Assembly: GCF_002262885.1 (NCBI RefSeq)
Contig: NZ_NKYF01000009.1
Span: 62,001-126,000, forward strand
DNA: 64,000 nucleotides
DNA from: Pseudonocardia sp. MH-G8
GTDB taxonomy: Bacteria; Actinomycetota; Actinomycetes; Mycobacteriales; Pseudonocardiaceae
Reading direction: 5' to 3'
The stretch's first letter is position 1, and each line of letters begins with the position of its first letter. Of this stretch, positions 50,250 through 59,254 are shown in pieces. The notes under the pieces are model-generated. The model had not been told where the DNA came from. It did no database searches and was given only the letters and a program-made list of their open reading frames with translations. Both the position numbers and the translations under genes were made by a program.

Positions 50250-51392
50250 TCACTTCAGCAGCTCGCGGCCGATGATCTCCTTCATGATCTCGTTGGTGCC
50301 CCCGAAGATCGACTGCACCCGTGAGTCGACGAAGGCCTTGGCGATGGGGTACTCGAGCATGTAGCCGTAGCCGCCGTGCAGCTGCACGCAGCGGTCCACC
50401 ACGCGCTTGAGCACGTCGCTGGCCCACCACTTGGCCTTCGCCGCGTCGGCGGGGGAGAGCCGCCCTGCAACGTGCTCGGCGATGCAGCGGTCGACGAAGG
50501 CGCGGGTGACGGCGACCTCGGTGTCGATCTCCGCGAGCTCGAAGCGGCTGTTCTGGAAGCTGGCCACCGGGCGGCCGAAGGCGGTGCGCTCCTTCGTGTA
50601 GTCCACCGTCAGCTCGAGGGCCCGGGCCGCGCCGGCCGCGCTGCCGACGGCGATCGACAGCCGCTCCTGCGCGAGGTTCTGCATGAGGGCGATCAGGCCG
50701 CCGCCGACCTCGCCGAGCACGTTCGCGGCCGGCACGCGGACGCCGCTGAACGACAGCTCCGCGGTGTCCTGCGCCTTGAGCCCGACCTTCTCCAGGCGCC
50801 GCCCGCGCTCGAAGCCGGGCATGTCGCGCTCGACGACGAGCAGGGTGAAGCCGCGGCTGCCCGCGTCGGGGTCGGTGCGGGCGACCACGATCACCAGGTC
50901 GGCCATGATCCCGTTGGTGATGAAGGTCTTCGACCCGTCGAGGATCCAGTCCTCGCCGTCGCGGCGGGCGGAGGTGGCGATGCCCTGCAGGTCCGAGCCG
51001 GTGCCGGGTTCGGTCATCGCGATCGCCGTGATGATCTCCCCGGAGCAGAAGCCGGGCAGCCAGCGCCGCTTCTGCTCGTCGGTGCCCAGCCGCAGCAGGT
51101 AGGGCGCCACCACGTCGTTCTGCAGCGGGAAGCCGACGCCACTCGCCCCGGCGCGCGTCAGCTCCTCGGTGAGCACGGCGTTGTAGCGGAAATCGGCGAC
51201 CCCGCCGCCGCCGTGCTCTTCGGGCACGTCGGTGCCCAGCAAGCCGGCCTTGCCGGCCGAGAGCCAGACGTCGCGGCTGACCTGGCCGTCGCGCTCCCAC
51301 TGGTCGTGGAAGGGCGTGACCTCCTTGGCGATGAACGTGCGGGCCAGGTCGCGGAACGCGTCGTGCTCGGCGTCGAAGATGTCGCGCTGCAT
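50250..51392 (-). CDS. Acyl-CoA dehydrogenase, long-chain type
   Basis: A 380-residue FAD enzyme that introduces an alpha-beta double bond in acyl-CoA. It has MTEPGTGSDLQ, WILDGSKTFITNG, and the end QLHGGYGYMLEYPIAKAFVD followed by IFGGTNEIMKEIIGRELL. The medium-chain catalytic Glu (YEGT) is Gly here (FGGT), but the end closely resembles human long-chain ACAD, whose base is the Glu of QER; AQERLSIAVG supplies it here. So the enzyme should be active. ATG 51392 is the family start; 31 extra in-frame residues upstream look non-coding. Confidence 0.93.
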   Translation of the reverse strand: MQRDIFDAEHDAFRDLARTFIAKEVTPFHDQWERDGQVSRDVWLSAGKAGLLGTDVPEEHGGGGVADFRYNAVLTEELTRAGASGVGFPLQNDVVAPYLLRLGTDEQKRRWLPGFCSGEIITAIAMTEPGTGSDLQGIATSARRDGEDWILDGSKTFITNGIMADLVIVVARTDPDAGSRGFTLLVVERDMPGFERGRRLEKVGLKAQDTAELSFSGVRVPAANVLGEVGGGLIALMQNLAQERLSIAVGSAAGAARALELTVDYTKERTAFGRPVASFQNSRFELAEIDTEVAVTRAFVDRCIAEHVAGRLSPADAAKAKWWASDVLKRVVDRCVQLHGGYGYMLEYPIAKAFVDSRVQSIFGGTNEIMKEIIGRELLK

Positions 51393-51447
51393 GCCGGGGA
51401 TCCTGGCATACCCGCGGGTAACTTCCCTAGCGTTAGGCTCTCGCCAC

Positions 51448-52497
51448 GTGGACCTGCCCGCGGCCGCGGCGAACCTCGTCGGCATGGCGTGCGGTGGCGT
51501 CGCCGACCTGCGCCGGATGCCGCGCGAGCTGGTGGACGACGGCCCCCGCGGAGCCCTCTACCGGTACCTGCCCGTGCCCGGTGTCGCGCCCGCGGGCGGC
51601 GAGCCGGTGCTGCTCGTACCCCCGCTGGGCGCCCCCGACTTCGCCTACGACCTGCGCCGCGGCTGCTCGCTCGTGGAGCACCTGCTGGCCGCGGGCCGGC
51701 CCGTCTACCTCGTGGACCACGGGCCGAAGTCCTTCGCCGACCGCGGCCTGGGCATGGAGCACTGGGTCGATCACGTCGTGCCCTGGGCGGCCCGGCTCAC
51801 CGCCGAGGACGCCGGACCGGACGTCCACCTCGTCGGCTGGTCCATCGGGGGGATCTTCACGGGGCTGGCCGTTGCCGCCGGGGTGCAGGCGGGGAACCCC
51901 CTGCCGGTGCGCACCCTCACGATGATCGGCAGCCCTGTCGACGTGTCCGCCGTGCCGTTCGTGGCGCCGCTGCGGCCGCTGGCCATGGTGGCCGGGGGTC
52001 GCGGGCTGTCCGCGGTCTACCGCGCGATCGGCAGCTTCCCGGCGCCGCTGGTGAGCGCCGCGTTCCACCTCACCGCCGTCGACAAGCTGGTCACCAAGCC
52101 GCTCACGGTGCTGTCCCGCCTCGACGACCGCGACGTGCTGGCGCAGATCGAGGCCGTGGACCACCTGATGAGCAGCATGCACGGCTACCCGGGGCGGCTG
52201 TTCGGGCAGATCTACCACCTCATGCTGCGCCGCAACGACCTCGCCGACGGCGAGCTGTCGCTGTCCGGGCGCGCGATCCGGCTGGCGGCCGTCGACGTCC
52301 CGGTGCTCGTCGTGGCCGGCCGCAACGACGTGATCGCGCCGCTGCCGGCCGTGCAGAAGGTGGTGGGGCTGCTCACCGGGGCGCCGGAGGTGCGGTTCAG
52401 CACCGCGCCCGGCGGGCACCTGGGTGTGCTCACCGGGCGCGACGCGCGGACGACGACGTGGTCGGCGCTGGACGCCTTCCTCACCGACCACGGCTGA
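51448..52497 (+). CDS. Alpha/beta hydrolase (PHA synthase/depolymerase-like)
   Basis: A 349-residue alpha/beta hydrolase. The layout resembles the PhaC group (VLLVPPLGAPDFAYDLRRGC; VYLVDHGPKSF; HWVDHVVPWAARL) but the nucleophile is Ser132 in GWSIGG, where PHA synthases have Cys. Further triad residues fit GRNDVIAP (Asp) and GGHLGVLTG (His). So it is more likely an esterase or depolymerase than a polymerase. TAGGCT at 51434-51439 lies eight bases before GTG 51448. Divergent from the acyl-CoA dehydrogenase, which fits fatty acyl metabolism. Confidence 0.85.
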   Translation: MDLPAAAANLVGMACGGVADLRRMPRELVDDGPRGALYRYLPVPGVAPAGGEPVLLVPPLGAPDFAYDLRRGCSLVEHLLAAGRPVYLVDHGPKSFADRGLGMEHWVDHVVPWAARLTAEDAGPDVHLVGWSIGGIFTGLAVAAGVQAGNPLPVRTLTMIGSPVDVSAVPFVAPLRPLAMVAGGRGLSAVYRAIGSFPAPLVSAAFHLTAVDKLVTKPLTVLSRLDDRDVLAQIEAVDHLMSSMHGYPGRLFGQIYHLMLRRNDLADGELSLSGRAIRLAAVDVPVLVVAGRNDVIAPLPAVQKVVGLLTGAPEVRFSTAPGGHLGVLTGRDARTTTWSALDAFLTDHG

Positions 52498-52509
52498 GGT
52501 CCGGGCGCG

Positions 52510-53214
52510 TCAGCGCAGGCGGCTGCGGAGGAACTCCAGCGTGCGGGTCCAGGCCAGCTGTGCCTGCTCGGGGCCGTAGGTGCCCATCAGGTTCTCGTCG
52601 TTGAAGAAGGCGTGCCCCGCCGGGTAGATGTGGAACTCCGGCGTGACGCCCGACTCGGACTCGATGCGCTGCGCGAGGGCGCGTACCGCATCGGGGGCGG
52701 CCATCTCGTCCTGCTCGCCGAAGTGGCCCAGCAGCGGCGCGGTGAGCCGTGCGAAGCTCGGGAACTCCTCCTTCAGCACGCCGTAGAAGGGCACGGCCGC
52801 GCCGATCTTGTCGCCCTGCTGCGCGGCGAGCACCAGCACGAAGCCGCCGCCCATGCAGAAGCCCACGGCGCCGACGGTCGACGAGGTGACGGCCTCGTGG
52901 CCGAGCAGGTGGTCGACCGCGCCGCCGAGGTCGCGCGCGGCACCGTCCACGGGCAGCTCCTGCATGAGCGTGCCCGCCTCGTCGGAGTCGTGGGTGGTGC
53001 TGCCGCCGTAGAGGTCGGGCGCGAGGGCCACGAAACCCTCGGCGGCGAGCCGGTTGGTCACGTCGGCGATGTGGCTCGTCAGCCCCCACCACTCCTGGAT
53101 CACGACGACGCCCGGCCCGCTGCCGGAGGCGGGGACGGCGAGGTAACCGTGGGCGGTGCGCCCGCCGGAGGGGAACGTGACGTTCTGCAGTGCGTTCTCG
53201 GTCACGGCCGACAT
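52510..53214 (-). CDS. Dienelactone hydrolase family protein
   Basis: A 234-residue hydrolase with the complete Cys-His-Asp triad: Cys120 in GFCMGG, Asp169 in GEQDEM and His201 in AGHAFF. VVVIQEWWGLTSHIADVTNR is the family N-terminal block. Carboxymethylenebutenolidase acts late in chlorocatechol breakdown, but many relatives act on other esters; no catechol genes are nearby. The ATG 53214 is chosen because the family match starts there. Convergent with the preceding hydrolase. Confidence 0.93.
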   Translation of the reverse strand: MSAVTENALQNVTFPSGGRTAHGYLAVPASGSGPGVVVIQEWWGLTSHIADVTNRLAAEGFVALAPDLYGGSTTHDSDEAGTLMQELPVDGAARDLGGAVDHLLGHEAVTSSTVGAVGFCMGGGFVLVLAAQQGDKIGAAVPFYGVLKEEFPSFARLTAPLLGHFGEQDEMAAPDAVRALAQRIESESGVTPEFHIYPAGHAFFNDENLMGTYGPEQAQLAWTRTLEFLRSRLR

Positions 53215-53333
53215 CACACCACGAGGACAGGGGCCCCGCCGGATCCCCCACATCGGCATGATCCGGACGGTGTGACGAACAGTGGAGGTGAGAACGTGTG
53301 CGCTCCCGACGAGGCGGGACTAGCGTCGCGGAC

Positions 53334-54701
53334 ATGACCTTGACGGGGCGGGACGGGGTGGCCCGGCACAACGCGGCGGTCGCCGACCTCGTCGGCCGGT
53401 ACCGGGCGCTGCCCCCGGGCACGCGGGTCCGGCTGGCCAAGAAGACCTCGAACCTGTTCCGCTTCGGCGACGCCGAGCCCACCGGCCGGCTGGACGCATC
53501 GGCGTTGAGCAGCGTGATCTCGGTCGACGACACGGCGCGTACCGCCGATGTCCAGGGCATGACGACCTACGAGGACCTGGTCGAGGCCACGCTGCCGCAC
53601 CGGCTCATGCCGCTGGTGGTGCCCCAGCTGAAGACGATCACCCTCGGCGGTGCGGTCACCGGTCTGGGCATCGAGTCCACCTCGTTCCGGCACGGGCTGC
53701 CCCACGAGTCGGTGCTCGAGATGGACGTCCTGACCCCGGAGGGCGAGCTCGTCACGGCCACCCCGGACGGTGAGCACGCCGACCTCTTCGCCGGCTTCCC
53801 CAACTCCTACGGCACCCTCGGCTACGCCCTGCGGCTCAAGATCGAGCTGATGCCGGTGGCGCCCTACGTCCACCTCGAGCACCGGCGGGTGGCCACCGCG
53901 GACCTCGCGAGCGTGATCACGGAGGTCTGCGGGCCGGACGGGCCGGACTTCGTCGACGGCACCGTGTTCGCCCCGGGGGAGCAGTACCTGACGCTCGGCC
54001 GCTTCAGCGAGGACCCGGGGCCCGGGGTGAGCGACTACACGGGGCAGCAGATCTTCTACCGGTCTGTCCGCGAACGGACCTCCGACGTGCTCACCGTGCA
54101 CGACTACATCTGGCGCTGGGACACCGACTGGTTCTGGTGCTCGCGGGCGCTCGGCGCGCAGCACCCGGTGGTGCGCCGGTTCTGGCCGCACCGCTACCGC
54201 CGCTCGGACGTCTACCGCCGCATCGTCGCCCTCGACCGCCGGTACGGGTTCTCCCGGTTCGCGCACCGGGTCACCCGCACCCCCCAGGAGGAGCCGGTGA
54301 TCCAGGACGTGGAGATCCCGGTGGAGCGGCTCGGCGAGTTCCTCGACGCGTTCCACCGCGACATCGGCATCACCCCCGTCTGGCTGTGCCCGCTGCGGCT
54401 GCGCGGGGAGCGCAGCTGGCCGCTGTACCCGATGCAGCCCGGTGAGCTGTACGTCAACCTCGGCTTCTGGTCGGCGGTACCGGAAACACCGGGGCAGCCG
54501 GACGCGCACAACCGGCGGATCGAGGACCTGGTGGCCGACCTCGGCGGCCACAAGTCGCTGTACTCGACGGTGCACTACGACCAGGCTCAGTTCTGGAAGC
54601 ACTACAACGGGCCGGCCTACCGGGCACTCAAGGAACGCTACGACCCGCACGGCAGGCAGCCCGACCTCTATTCCAAGGTCACCGGGTCAGGAGGGGCATG
54701 A
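53334..54701 (+). CDS. FAD-binding reductase for 10-methyl fatty acids (BfaA/TmsA-like)
   Basis: A 455-residue FAD-linked oxidoreductase with a PCMH-type FAD domain (MTTYEDLVEATLPHRLMPLV; TLGGAVTGLGIESTSFRHGL) resembling DHCR24-like enzymes. It is directly followed by a cyclopropane-synthase-type methyltransferase, with overlapping ATGA. This pair matches the bfaA/bfaB (tmsA/tmsB) arrangement that makes 10-methylstearic (tuberculostearic) acid in actinomycetes: the methyltransferase makes a 10-methylene chain and this enzyme reduces it with NADPH. TAGCGT (53321-53326) lies seven bases before ATG 53334, so the mRNA is probably leaderless. Confidence 0.87.
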   Translation: MTLTGRDGVARHNAAVADLVGRYRALPPGTRVRLAKKTSNLFRFGDAEPTGRLDASALSSVISVDDTARTADVQGMTTYEDLVEATLPHRLMPLVVPQLKTITLGGAVTGLGIESTSFRHGLPHESVLEMDVLTPEGELVTATPDGEHADLFAGFPNSYGTLGYALRLKIELMPVAPYVHLEHRRVATADLASVITEVCGPDGPDFVDGTVFAPGEQYLTLGRFSEDPGPGVSDYTGQQIFYRSVRERTSDVLTVHDYIWRWDTDWFWCSRALGAQHPVVRRFWPHRYRRSDVYRRIVALDRRYGFSRFAHRVTRTPQEEPVIQDVEIPVERLGEFLDAFHRDIGITPVWLCPLRLRGERSWPLYPMQPGELYVNLGFWSAVPETPGQPDAHNRRIEDLVADLGGHKSLYSTVHYDQAQFWKHYNGPAYRALKERYDPHGRQPDLYSKVTGSGGA

Positions 54702-55927
54702 TGCAGGTCGCGGAGATCATCTCCGACGTTCTCGGCGAGGACGTTCCGGTACGCGTGGTGGCGTACGACGGGAGCAAGGCGGGGCCGGACCGCTCGGACG
54801 TCGCGCTGCGGATCCTCACCCCGCGGGCGATGGCGCGGCTCGTCACCGCGCCCGGCACGCTGGGGCTGGCGCGGGCGTACGTCTCCGGCGAGATCGAGGT
54901 CGACGGGGACCTGTACGAGGTCCTCGACGCGATGGCCGACGTCGCGTTGCACGACCTGAGCGGCTCGGAGCGGTTGCGACTGGCCCGCACGCTGCTGCCG
55001 GTGTGGCTGCGGCACCGGCAGCCGCCGCCCGACCTCGAGTACCGCCCGCCGGGCCGGCTGCACTCGAAGTTCCGCGACAGCAAGGCCATCTCGCACCACT
55101 ACGACGTCTCCAACCGCTTCTACGAGTGGGTGCTGGGCCCGTCGATGGCCTACACGTGCGCCGTGTTCCCGCGGGCCGACGCCACACTCGAGGAGGCGCA
55201 GGCCGCGAAGCACGAGCTGGTGGCGCAGAAGCTCGCCCTCGAGCCGGGGATGCGCCTGCTGGACGTCGGCTGCGGCTGGGGCGGGATGGTCATGCACGCC
55301 GCTGCCGAGCACGGCGTCAAGGCGCTGGGCGTGACGCTCTCGCGCAACCAGGCCGACTGGGCGCAGGCCGAGATCGAGCGCCGCGGCCTCGCCGGTCGCG
55401 CCGAGGTGCGCCACCTCGACTACCGCGACGCCCCGGAGTCGGAGTTCGACGCGATCAGCTCGATCGGGCTCACCGAGCACATCGGCAAGGCCAACCTGCC
55501 GAGCTACTTCTCCTCCCTGTACGAGCGCCTGCGCCCCGGGGGCCGGCTGCTCAACCACTGCATCACGCAGCCGCACACGATGACGCGCAAGCTCGACGCG
55601 TTCATCGCCCGCTACATCTTCCCGGACGGGCAGCTGGAACCGGTCGGACACCTCGTGTCGGTCATGAACGACTCCGGGTTCGAGATCCGCCACGAGGAGA
55701 ACCTGCGCGAGCACTACGCGATGACGCTGGCCGGGTGGGGCCGGAACCTGGAAGAGCACTGGGACGAGGCCGTCGCAGAGGTCGGCCTCGGGCGCGCCCG
55801 GGTGTGGCGGCTCTACATGGCCGCCTGCCGCCTCGGCTTCGAGCGCGACAACATCCAGCTGCACCAGGTGCTCGGCGTGCGGCTCGGCGACCGCGGCAGC
55901 TCCGGGTTCCCGCTGCGCGGCTGGTAG
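54698..55927 (+). CDS. SAM methyltransferase, cyclopropane-fatty-acid-synthase family (BfaB/TmsB-like)
   Basis: A 409-residue enzyme. SAM-binding motif LLDVGCGWGG at 187-196, FYEWVLGPSMAYTCAVFP, and SSIGLTEHIG in the active-site region, as in CFA and mycolic-acid methyltransferases. The ATG overlaps the previous stop with CAGGAGGGG before it. Paired with the FAD reductase, methylation of a mono-unsaturated phospholipid chain to a 10-methylene product is more likely than cyclopropanation (from knowledge of the BfaA/BfaB pair). Confidence 0.9.
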   Translation: MMQVAEIISDVLGEDVPVRVVAYDGSKAGPDRSDVALRILTPRAMARLVTAPGTLGLARAYVSGEIEVDGDLYEVLDAMADVALHDLSGSERLRLARTLLPVWLRHRQPPPDLEYRPPGRLHSKFRDSKAISHHYDVSNRFYEWVLGPSMAYTCAVFPRADATLEEAQAAKHELVAQKLALEPGMRLLDVGCGWGGMVMHAAAEHGVKALGVTLSRNQADWAQAEIERRGLAGRAEVRHLDYRDAPESEFDAISSIGLTEHIGKANLPSYFSSLYERLRPGGRLLNHCITQPHTMTRKLDAFIARYIFPDGQLEPVGHLVSVMNDSGFEIRHEENLREHYAMTLAGWGRNLEEHWDEAVAEVGLGRARVWRLYMAACRLGFERDNIQLHQVLGVRLGDRGSSGFPLRGW

Positions 55928-55939
55928 CGGCTCCGCCAC

Positions 55940-55983
55940 CCGTGAGTGGATACGAGTGCCCCGGTACTCGTTCCCACTCACGG
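55940..55983. repeat. 18-bp-arm palindrome after the methyltransferase gene
   Basis: The arms 55940-55957 and 55966-55983 match at 16 of 18 positions (CCGTGAGTGGATACGAGT and its complement) with an 8-base loop, 12 bases after the stop codon. It is probably a terminator. A further GTGAGCGGG nearby echoes the arm. A third sequence type besides families A and B. Confidence 0.7.
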
Positions 55984-56007
55984 CCCGTGAGCGGGAAGAA
56001 TGGCGGC

Positions 56008-57408
56008 GTGGTCGACCGACTCTCGCCGCTCGACGCGTCGTTCCTGTTCGCCGAGCACCGTACGGCGGCGATGCACGTCGGCGCGGTCATGACGTTCGCC
56101 CCGCCGGCGGACGGCCCGTTCGACCCGGATGCCTTCACCGCGCTCATCGGCCACCGGCTCGCGCTCGTGCCGCGCTACCGGCAGAAGGTGCGGGAGGTGC
56201 CCGGCGGGCTCGGGCTGCCCGTGTGGGTGGACGACCCGGAGTTCGACCTGGCCTTCCACGTGCGCCGCTCCGCGCTGCCCGCACCGGGCACCGAGGAGGT
56301 GCTGCTCGACCTCGTCGGGCGGCTGTTGGCCCGCCAGCTGGACCGCTCCCGGCCGTTGTGGGAGGTCTACCTGATCGAGGGGATGACCGACGGCCGGTTC
56401 GCGGTGGTCACCAAGAGCCACCACGCGATGGTCGACGGCCTCGCGTCGATGGACATCGGGGCGGTCCTGCTCGACCGCACCCCGCAGCCGCGCGAGACAC
56501 CCGCCGACGAGTGGCAGCCCGCCCCGGAGCCGTCGGCGGTGGAGCTCGCGGCCTCCGCGGCGGCCCACGCGCTGCGCCGTCCCCGTGACGTGCTGGACGC
56601 GGCCGGGCGCGCGCTCAGCGACGTCCGCGAGGCCGTCTCCGTGGTCGGGAGGACGGTGGACGGCGTGCTCGCGGCGGGCCGCAGCGCCGCGGCGACCCGG
56701 CCGGTCCAGCCGCTCAACGCCGCCACCGGCCAGCAGCGCCGTTACGGGATGACCCGCACCGCGCTCGCCGACCACCGGGCCGTCCGCAAGGCGCACGGCG
56801 GCACCGTCAACGACGTGATCCTCGCCGTGGTGGCGGGCGCCCTGCGCCGGTGGCTGATCAGCCGCGGTGAGCCGCTCACCGTCGACACCGCCGTCCGCGC
56901 GATGGTGCCGGTGAGCGTGCGGGCCCGGGCCCGTGGCGGCACCGACGTGCCTGCCGGCAACAGCATCTCGGCCTACCTGGTGGACCTGCCCGTCACCGAG
57001 GAGGACCCGCTGGCCCGGCTGGCGGTCCTGCGGGACGCGATGGAGGTGCACAAGCGCGGCGGGCACGCGGTGGCCGCCTCCACCCTCATGCGCCTGGTCG
57101 GCCTGGCGCCGCCGATCGTGCACAGCCTCGGCGCGCGGCTGGCCAGCCAGTACTCCAGCAACTTCTACAACGTGCTGGTCACCAACGTGCCCGGGCCGCC
57201 ACGGCCGCTCTACGCCATGGGCGCGCGGATGCTCGACATGTTCCCGGTGGTCCCGCTGGCCGGCGGGCAGGCCGTCGCCGTCGGGATCACCTCCTACGAC
57301 GGTGGCGTGCACTACGGCCTCACCGCCGACCGCGACGCCCTTCCCGACGTCGACGTCCTCGCCGCCGTCCTCGCCGACGCCCTGGCCGAGCTGGTCGCCC
57401 TGTCCTGA
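56008..57408 (+). CDS. Wax ester synthase/diacylglycerol acyltransferase (WS/DGAT)
   Basis: A 466-residue acyltransferase with the catalytic HHxxxDG motif in SHHAMVDGLA, SPLDASFLFAEHRTAAMHVG at the start, and NFYNVLVTNVPGPPRPLY plus ITSYDGGVHYGLTADRD near the end. It esterifies acyl-CoA to diacylglycerol or fatty alcohols at the membrane/lipid droplet surface. It is in the same direction as the 10-methyl fatty acid genes but separated by a palindromic repeat; storage of branched fatty acids is a possible link (inference). GTG 56008 is preceded by AAGAAT. Confidence 0.93.
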   Translation: MVDRLSPLDASFLFAEHRTAAMHVGAVMTFAPPADGPFDPDAFTALIGHRLALVPRYRQKVREVPGGLGLPVWVDDPEFDLAFHVRRSALPAPGTEEVLLDLVGRLLARQLDRSRPLWEVYLIEGMTDGRFAVVTKSHHAMVDGLASMDIGAVLLDRTPQPRETPADEWQPAPEPSAVELAASAAAHALRRPRDVLDAAGRALSDVREAVSVVGRTVDGVLAAGRSAAATRPVQPLNAATGQQRRYGMTRTALADHRAVRKAHGGTVNDVILAVVAGALRRWLISRGEPLTVDTAVRAMVPVSVRARARGGTDVPAGNSISAYLVDLPVTEEDPLARLAVLRDAMEVHKRGGHAVAASTLMRLVGLAPPIVHSLGARLASQYSSNFYNVLVTNVPGPPRPLYAMGARMLDMFPVVPLAGGQAVAVGITSYDGGVHYGLTADRDALPDVDVLAAVLADALAELVALS

Positions 57409-57416
57409 CCGCCTGC

Positions 57417-57557
57417 CCGACTCGCGCGGACGGGTCCCCGACTCGCGGGGGTGTGGCCCCGACTCGCGGGGGTGAGACCCCGACACGCGGGAGCGGGCAC
57501 GCCACCCGCGAGTCGGGCTCCTGTGCGCGCGAGTCGGGGTCTGGCGCGTCCGAGTCG
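57417..57557. repeat. 21-bp-phased array of CGACTCGCGGG units, copy 1
   Basis: Four direct units begin at 57417, 57438, 57459 and 57480 (core CCGACTCGCGGG), exactly 21 bases apart. They are followed by three inverted units whose CGAGTCG cores start at 57509, 57530 and 57551, again 21 bases apart. The whole can fold into a long stem. It begins nine bases after the WS/DGAT stop. No spacer diversity, so it is not CRISPR. Confidence 0.85.
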
Positions 57558-57593
57558 TGCCAGGCCGCGCGGGTACGTGGTGTACTCGCGGCC

Positions 57594-58253
57594 GTGATCG
57601 AGGGTCGGCTTGCCGCGCACCTGCACGCCTGGCTCGGCCGGTGGCCGGGCGATCGGCCAGGGCTGACCGTCGTCGGCTCGGCGGCCCGCGACGAGCCCGG
57701 CTGGGACGGCGGCCTGCACCGCGTCCTCGGGGTCACCACGCCGGCGCACGGCGTGCTCTCGGTGCCGCCGTCGTCGGCCGCCGTCGTCACGGCCTGGCTC
57801 GACCAGGGTCGCGACCCGGTGGGGATCCCCGCGGCGACGGGCCTGCCGGGCCGCTGGTTCGACGGGGTGTTCCGGTGGTGCGTCGCGCCCGCCCCGCTGC
57901 CGGACGCGGGGGAGTGGCTCCCGGCAGGCGACCCGACGGTGCCCGAGTGGCTGCGCCCCTTCGGCGGCGACGTCCTGGTCGCGGTGGACCCCGTCGGCGG
58001 CGAGCACCTCGCCGGGGTCGGTGTGAAGGAGCACGACGCGCACGGCCGCGAGCTCGCGGTCGTGACCGCGCCGGCGGCGCGTGGACGCGGACTGGCCCGC
58101 CGGCTCGTGGCGCAGGCGGCCCGCCGCGTCCTGGACGAAGGCGCCGTCCCCACCTACGTGCACGCCCGCGGCAACACCGCGTCGGCGTCGGTGGCGGCCG
58201 CCGCCGGTTTCCCCGACGTCGGCTGGTCACTCCTTGGTGTCGAAACGGAGTAA
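57594..58253 (+). CDS. GNAT family N-acetyltransferase
   Basis: A 219-residue protein with a GNAT fold in its C-terminal half: acetyl-CoA-binding segment APAARGRGLARRLVAQAARR, then PTYVHARGNTASASVAAAAG and a closing strand. The N-terminal 90 residues are specific to this subfamily (LTVVGSAARDEPGWDGGLHR). GTG 57594 lies seven bases after TGTACT, so the mRNA may be leaderless. Substrate unknown. It and the next GNAT gene are bracketed by two arrays of the same repeat. Confidence 0.85.
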   Translation: MIEGRLAAHLHAWLGRWPGDRPGLTVVGSAARDEPGWDGGLHRVLGVTTPAHGVLSVPPSSAAVVTAWLDQGRDPVGIPAATGLPGRWFDGVFRWCVAPAPLPDAGEWLPAGDPTVPEWLRPFGGDVLVAVDPVGGEHLAGVGVKEHDAHGRELAVVTAPAARGRGLARRLVAQAARRVLDEGAVPTYVHARGNTASASVAAAAGFPDVGWSLLGVETE

Positions 58254-58295
58254 CCCCATCGGCCATTCAGAGTAGAGACACGGCATCCTGCCTGC

Positions 58296-59222
58296 ATGGA
58301 CATCGAGGTACGGCCCCTCGACGCGGTGGGCGTCGCGGCGGCGGACGAAGTCTTCCGCGACGCGTTCGCCACCGTCCTCGGCGGCGACGTACACCGCGAC
58401 ACCGCACTCGTCCGCACGCGGTTCCGGGCGACGCACACGGCTGCGCTCGCCGCCTTCGTCGACGGCGAGCTGGCCGGCTCCACCCTGCTCGCCCGGTGGG
58501 GGAGCGTCGCGTACCTCGGGCCGCTGTCGGTGACACCGAAGCTGTGGGGCCACGGCATCGGCGGGCGGCTCGTGGCGGCGGCCGTCGACGTCCTCGACGG
58601 ATGGGACGCACGCCACCAGGGGCTCTTCACGTTCGCCCAGAGCCCCCACCACCACCGGTTCTACGAGCGGTTCGGGTTCTGGCCGCGGTTCCTGACCGCG
58701 ATCATGTCCCGCCCGGTCACGGGCGGCGAGCCGGTGCTCGGCTGGCGGCTCTCGGCGGCAGCGCCGCCCGCCCGGGCCGCGCTGGTGGACGGCTGCGCGG
58801 CCGTGACCGACGCGATCCACCCCGGGCTGGACGTCCGCGGCGAGATCAACGCGGTGCTCGACCAGGGACTCGGCGACGTCGTGCTGATCGGCGAGCCGGA
58901 GACCCCGCGCGGGTTCGCCGTCTGCCACACCGGTGCCGGCACCGAGGCGGGCAGCGGCATCGTCTACGTCAAGTTCGCCGCGGTGCGCCCCGGCCCGGGT
59001 GCCGGGCCCGCGTTCGCCGCACTGGTGGCGGCCTGCCAGGGTCTCGCCGCGGAGGTCGGGGCCGCCCGGCTCACGCTCGGCGTCAACACCGCACGCCACG
59101 ACGCCTACCGCCAGCTGCTCGCCGAGGGCTTCCGCACCGACATCCCCGGCGTCACCATGCACCGCCCCAACGAGCCGGGCTACGACCGCGAGGACGTCCG
59201 CCTGCTGGACGACTGGCGCTGA
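58296..59222 (+). CDS. Two-domain GNAT family acetyltransferase
   Basis: A 308-residue protein. The N-terminal domain (residues 1-145) is GNAT-like with the CoA-binding stretch LWGHGIGGRLVAAAVDVLDG. A second, more degenerate GNAT-like half follows (about 160-290; FAALVAACQGLAAEVGAARL, VNTARHDAYRQLLAEGFRTD). Tandem GNAT proteins of this kind modify small molecules or antibiotics in relatives, but nothing identifies the substrate here. A separate promoter is likely in the 42-base gap. Confidence 0.83.
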   Translation: MDIEVRPLDAVGVAAADEVFRDAFATVLGGDVHRDTALVRTRFRATHTAALAAFVDGELAGSTLLARWGSVAYLGPLSVTPKLWGHGIGGRLVAAAVDVLDGWDARHQGLFTFAQSPHHHRFYERFGFWPRFLTAIMSRPVTGGEPVLGWRLSAAAPPARAALVDGCAAVTDAIHPGLDVRGEINAVLDQGLGDVVLIGEPETPRGFAVCHTGAGTEAGSGIVYVKFAAVRPGPGAGPAFAALVAACQGLAAEVGAARLTLGVNTARHDAYRQLLAEGFRTDIPGVTMHRPNEPGYDREDVRLLDDWR

Positions 59223-59254
59223 GCCCGCCCGACGGATCCGCGACACCGAGAGCG

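Noticed and set aside
50250..51392. Inactive acyl-CoA dehydrogenase (Glu of the YEGT motif is Gly)
   Set aside because: Long-chain ACADs also have GGT at this position and use the Glu of the QER helix, which is present here.
57417..57557. CRISPR-like array of repeats
   Set aside because: Units follow each other with no unique spacers, the step is 21 bases, and half of them are inverted. No cas genes are in the window.
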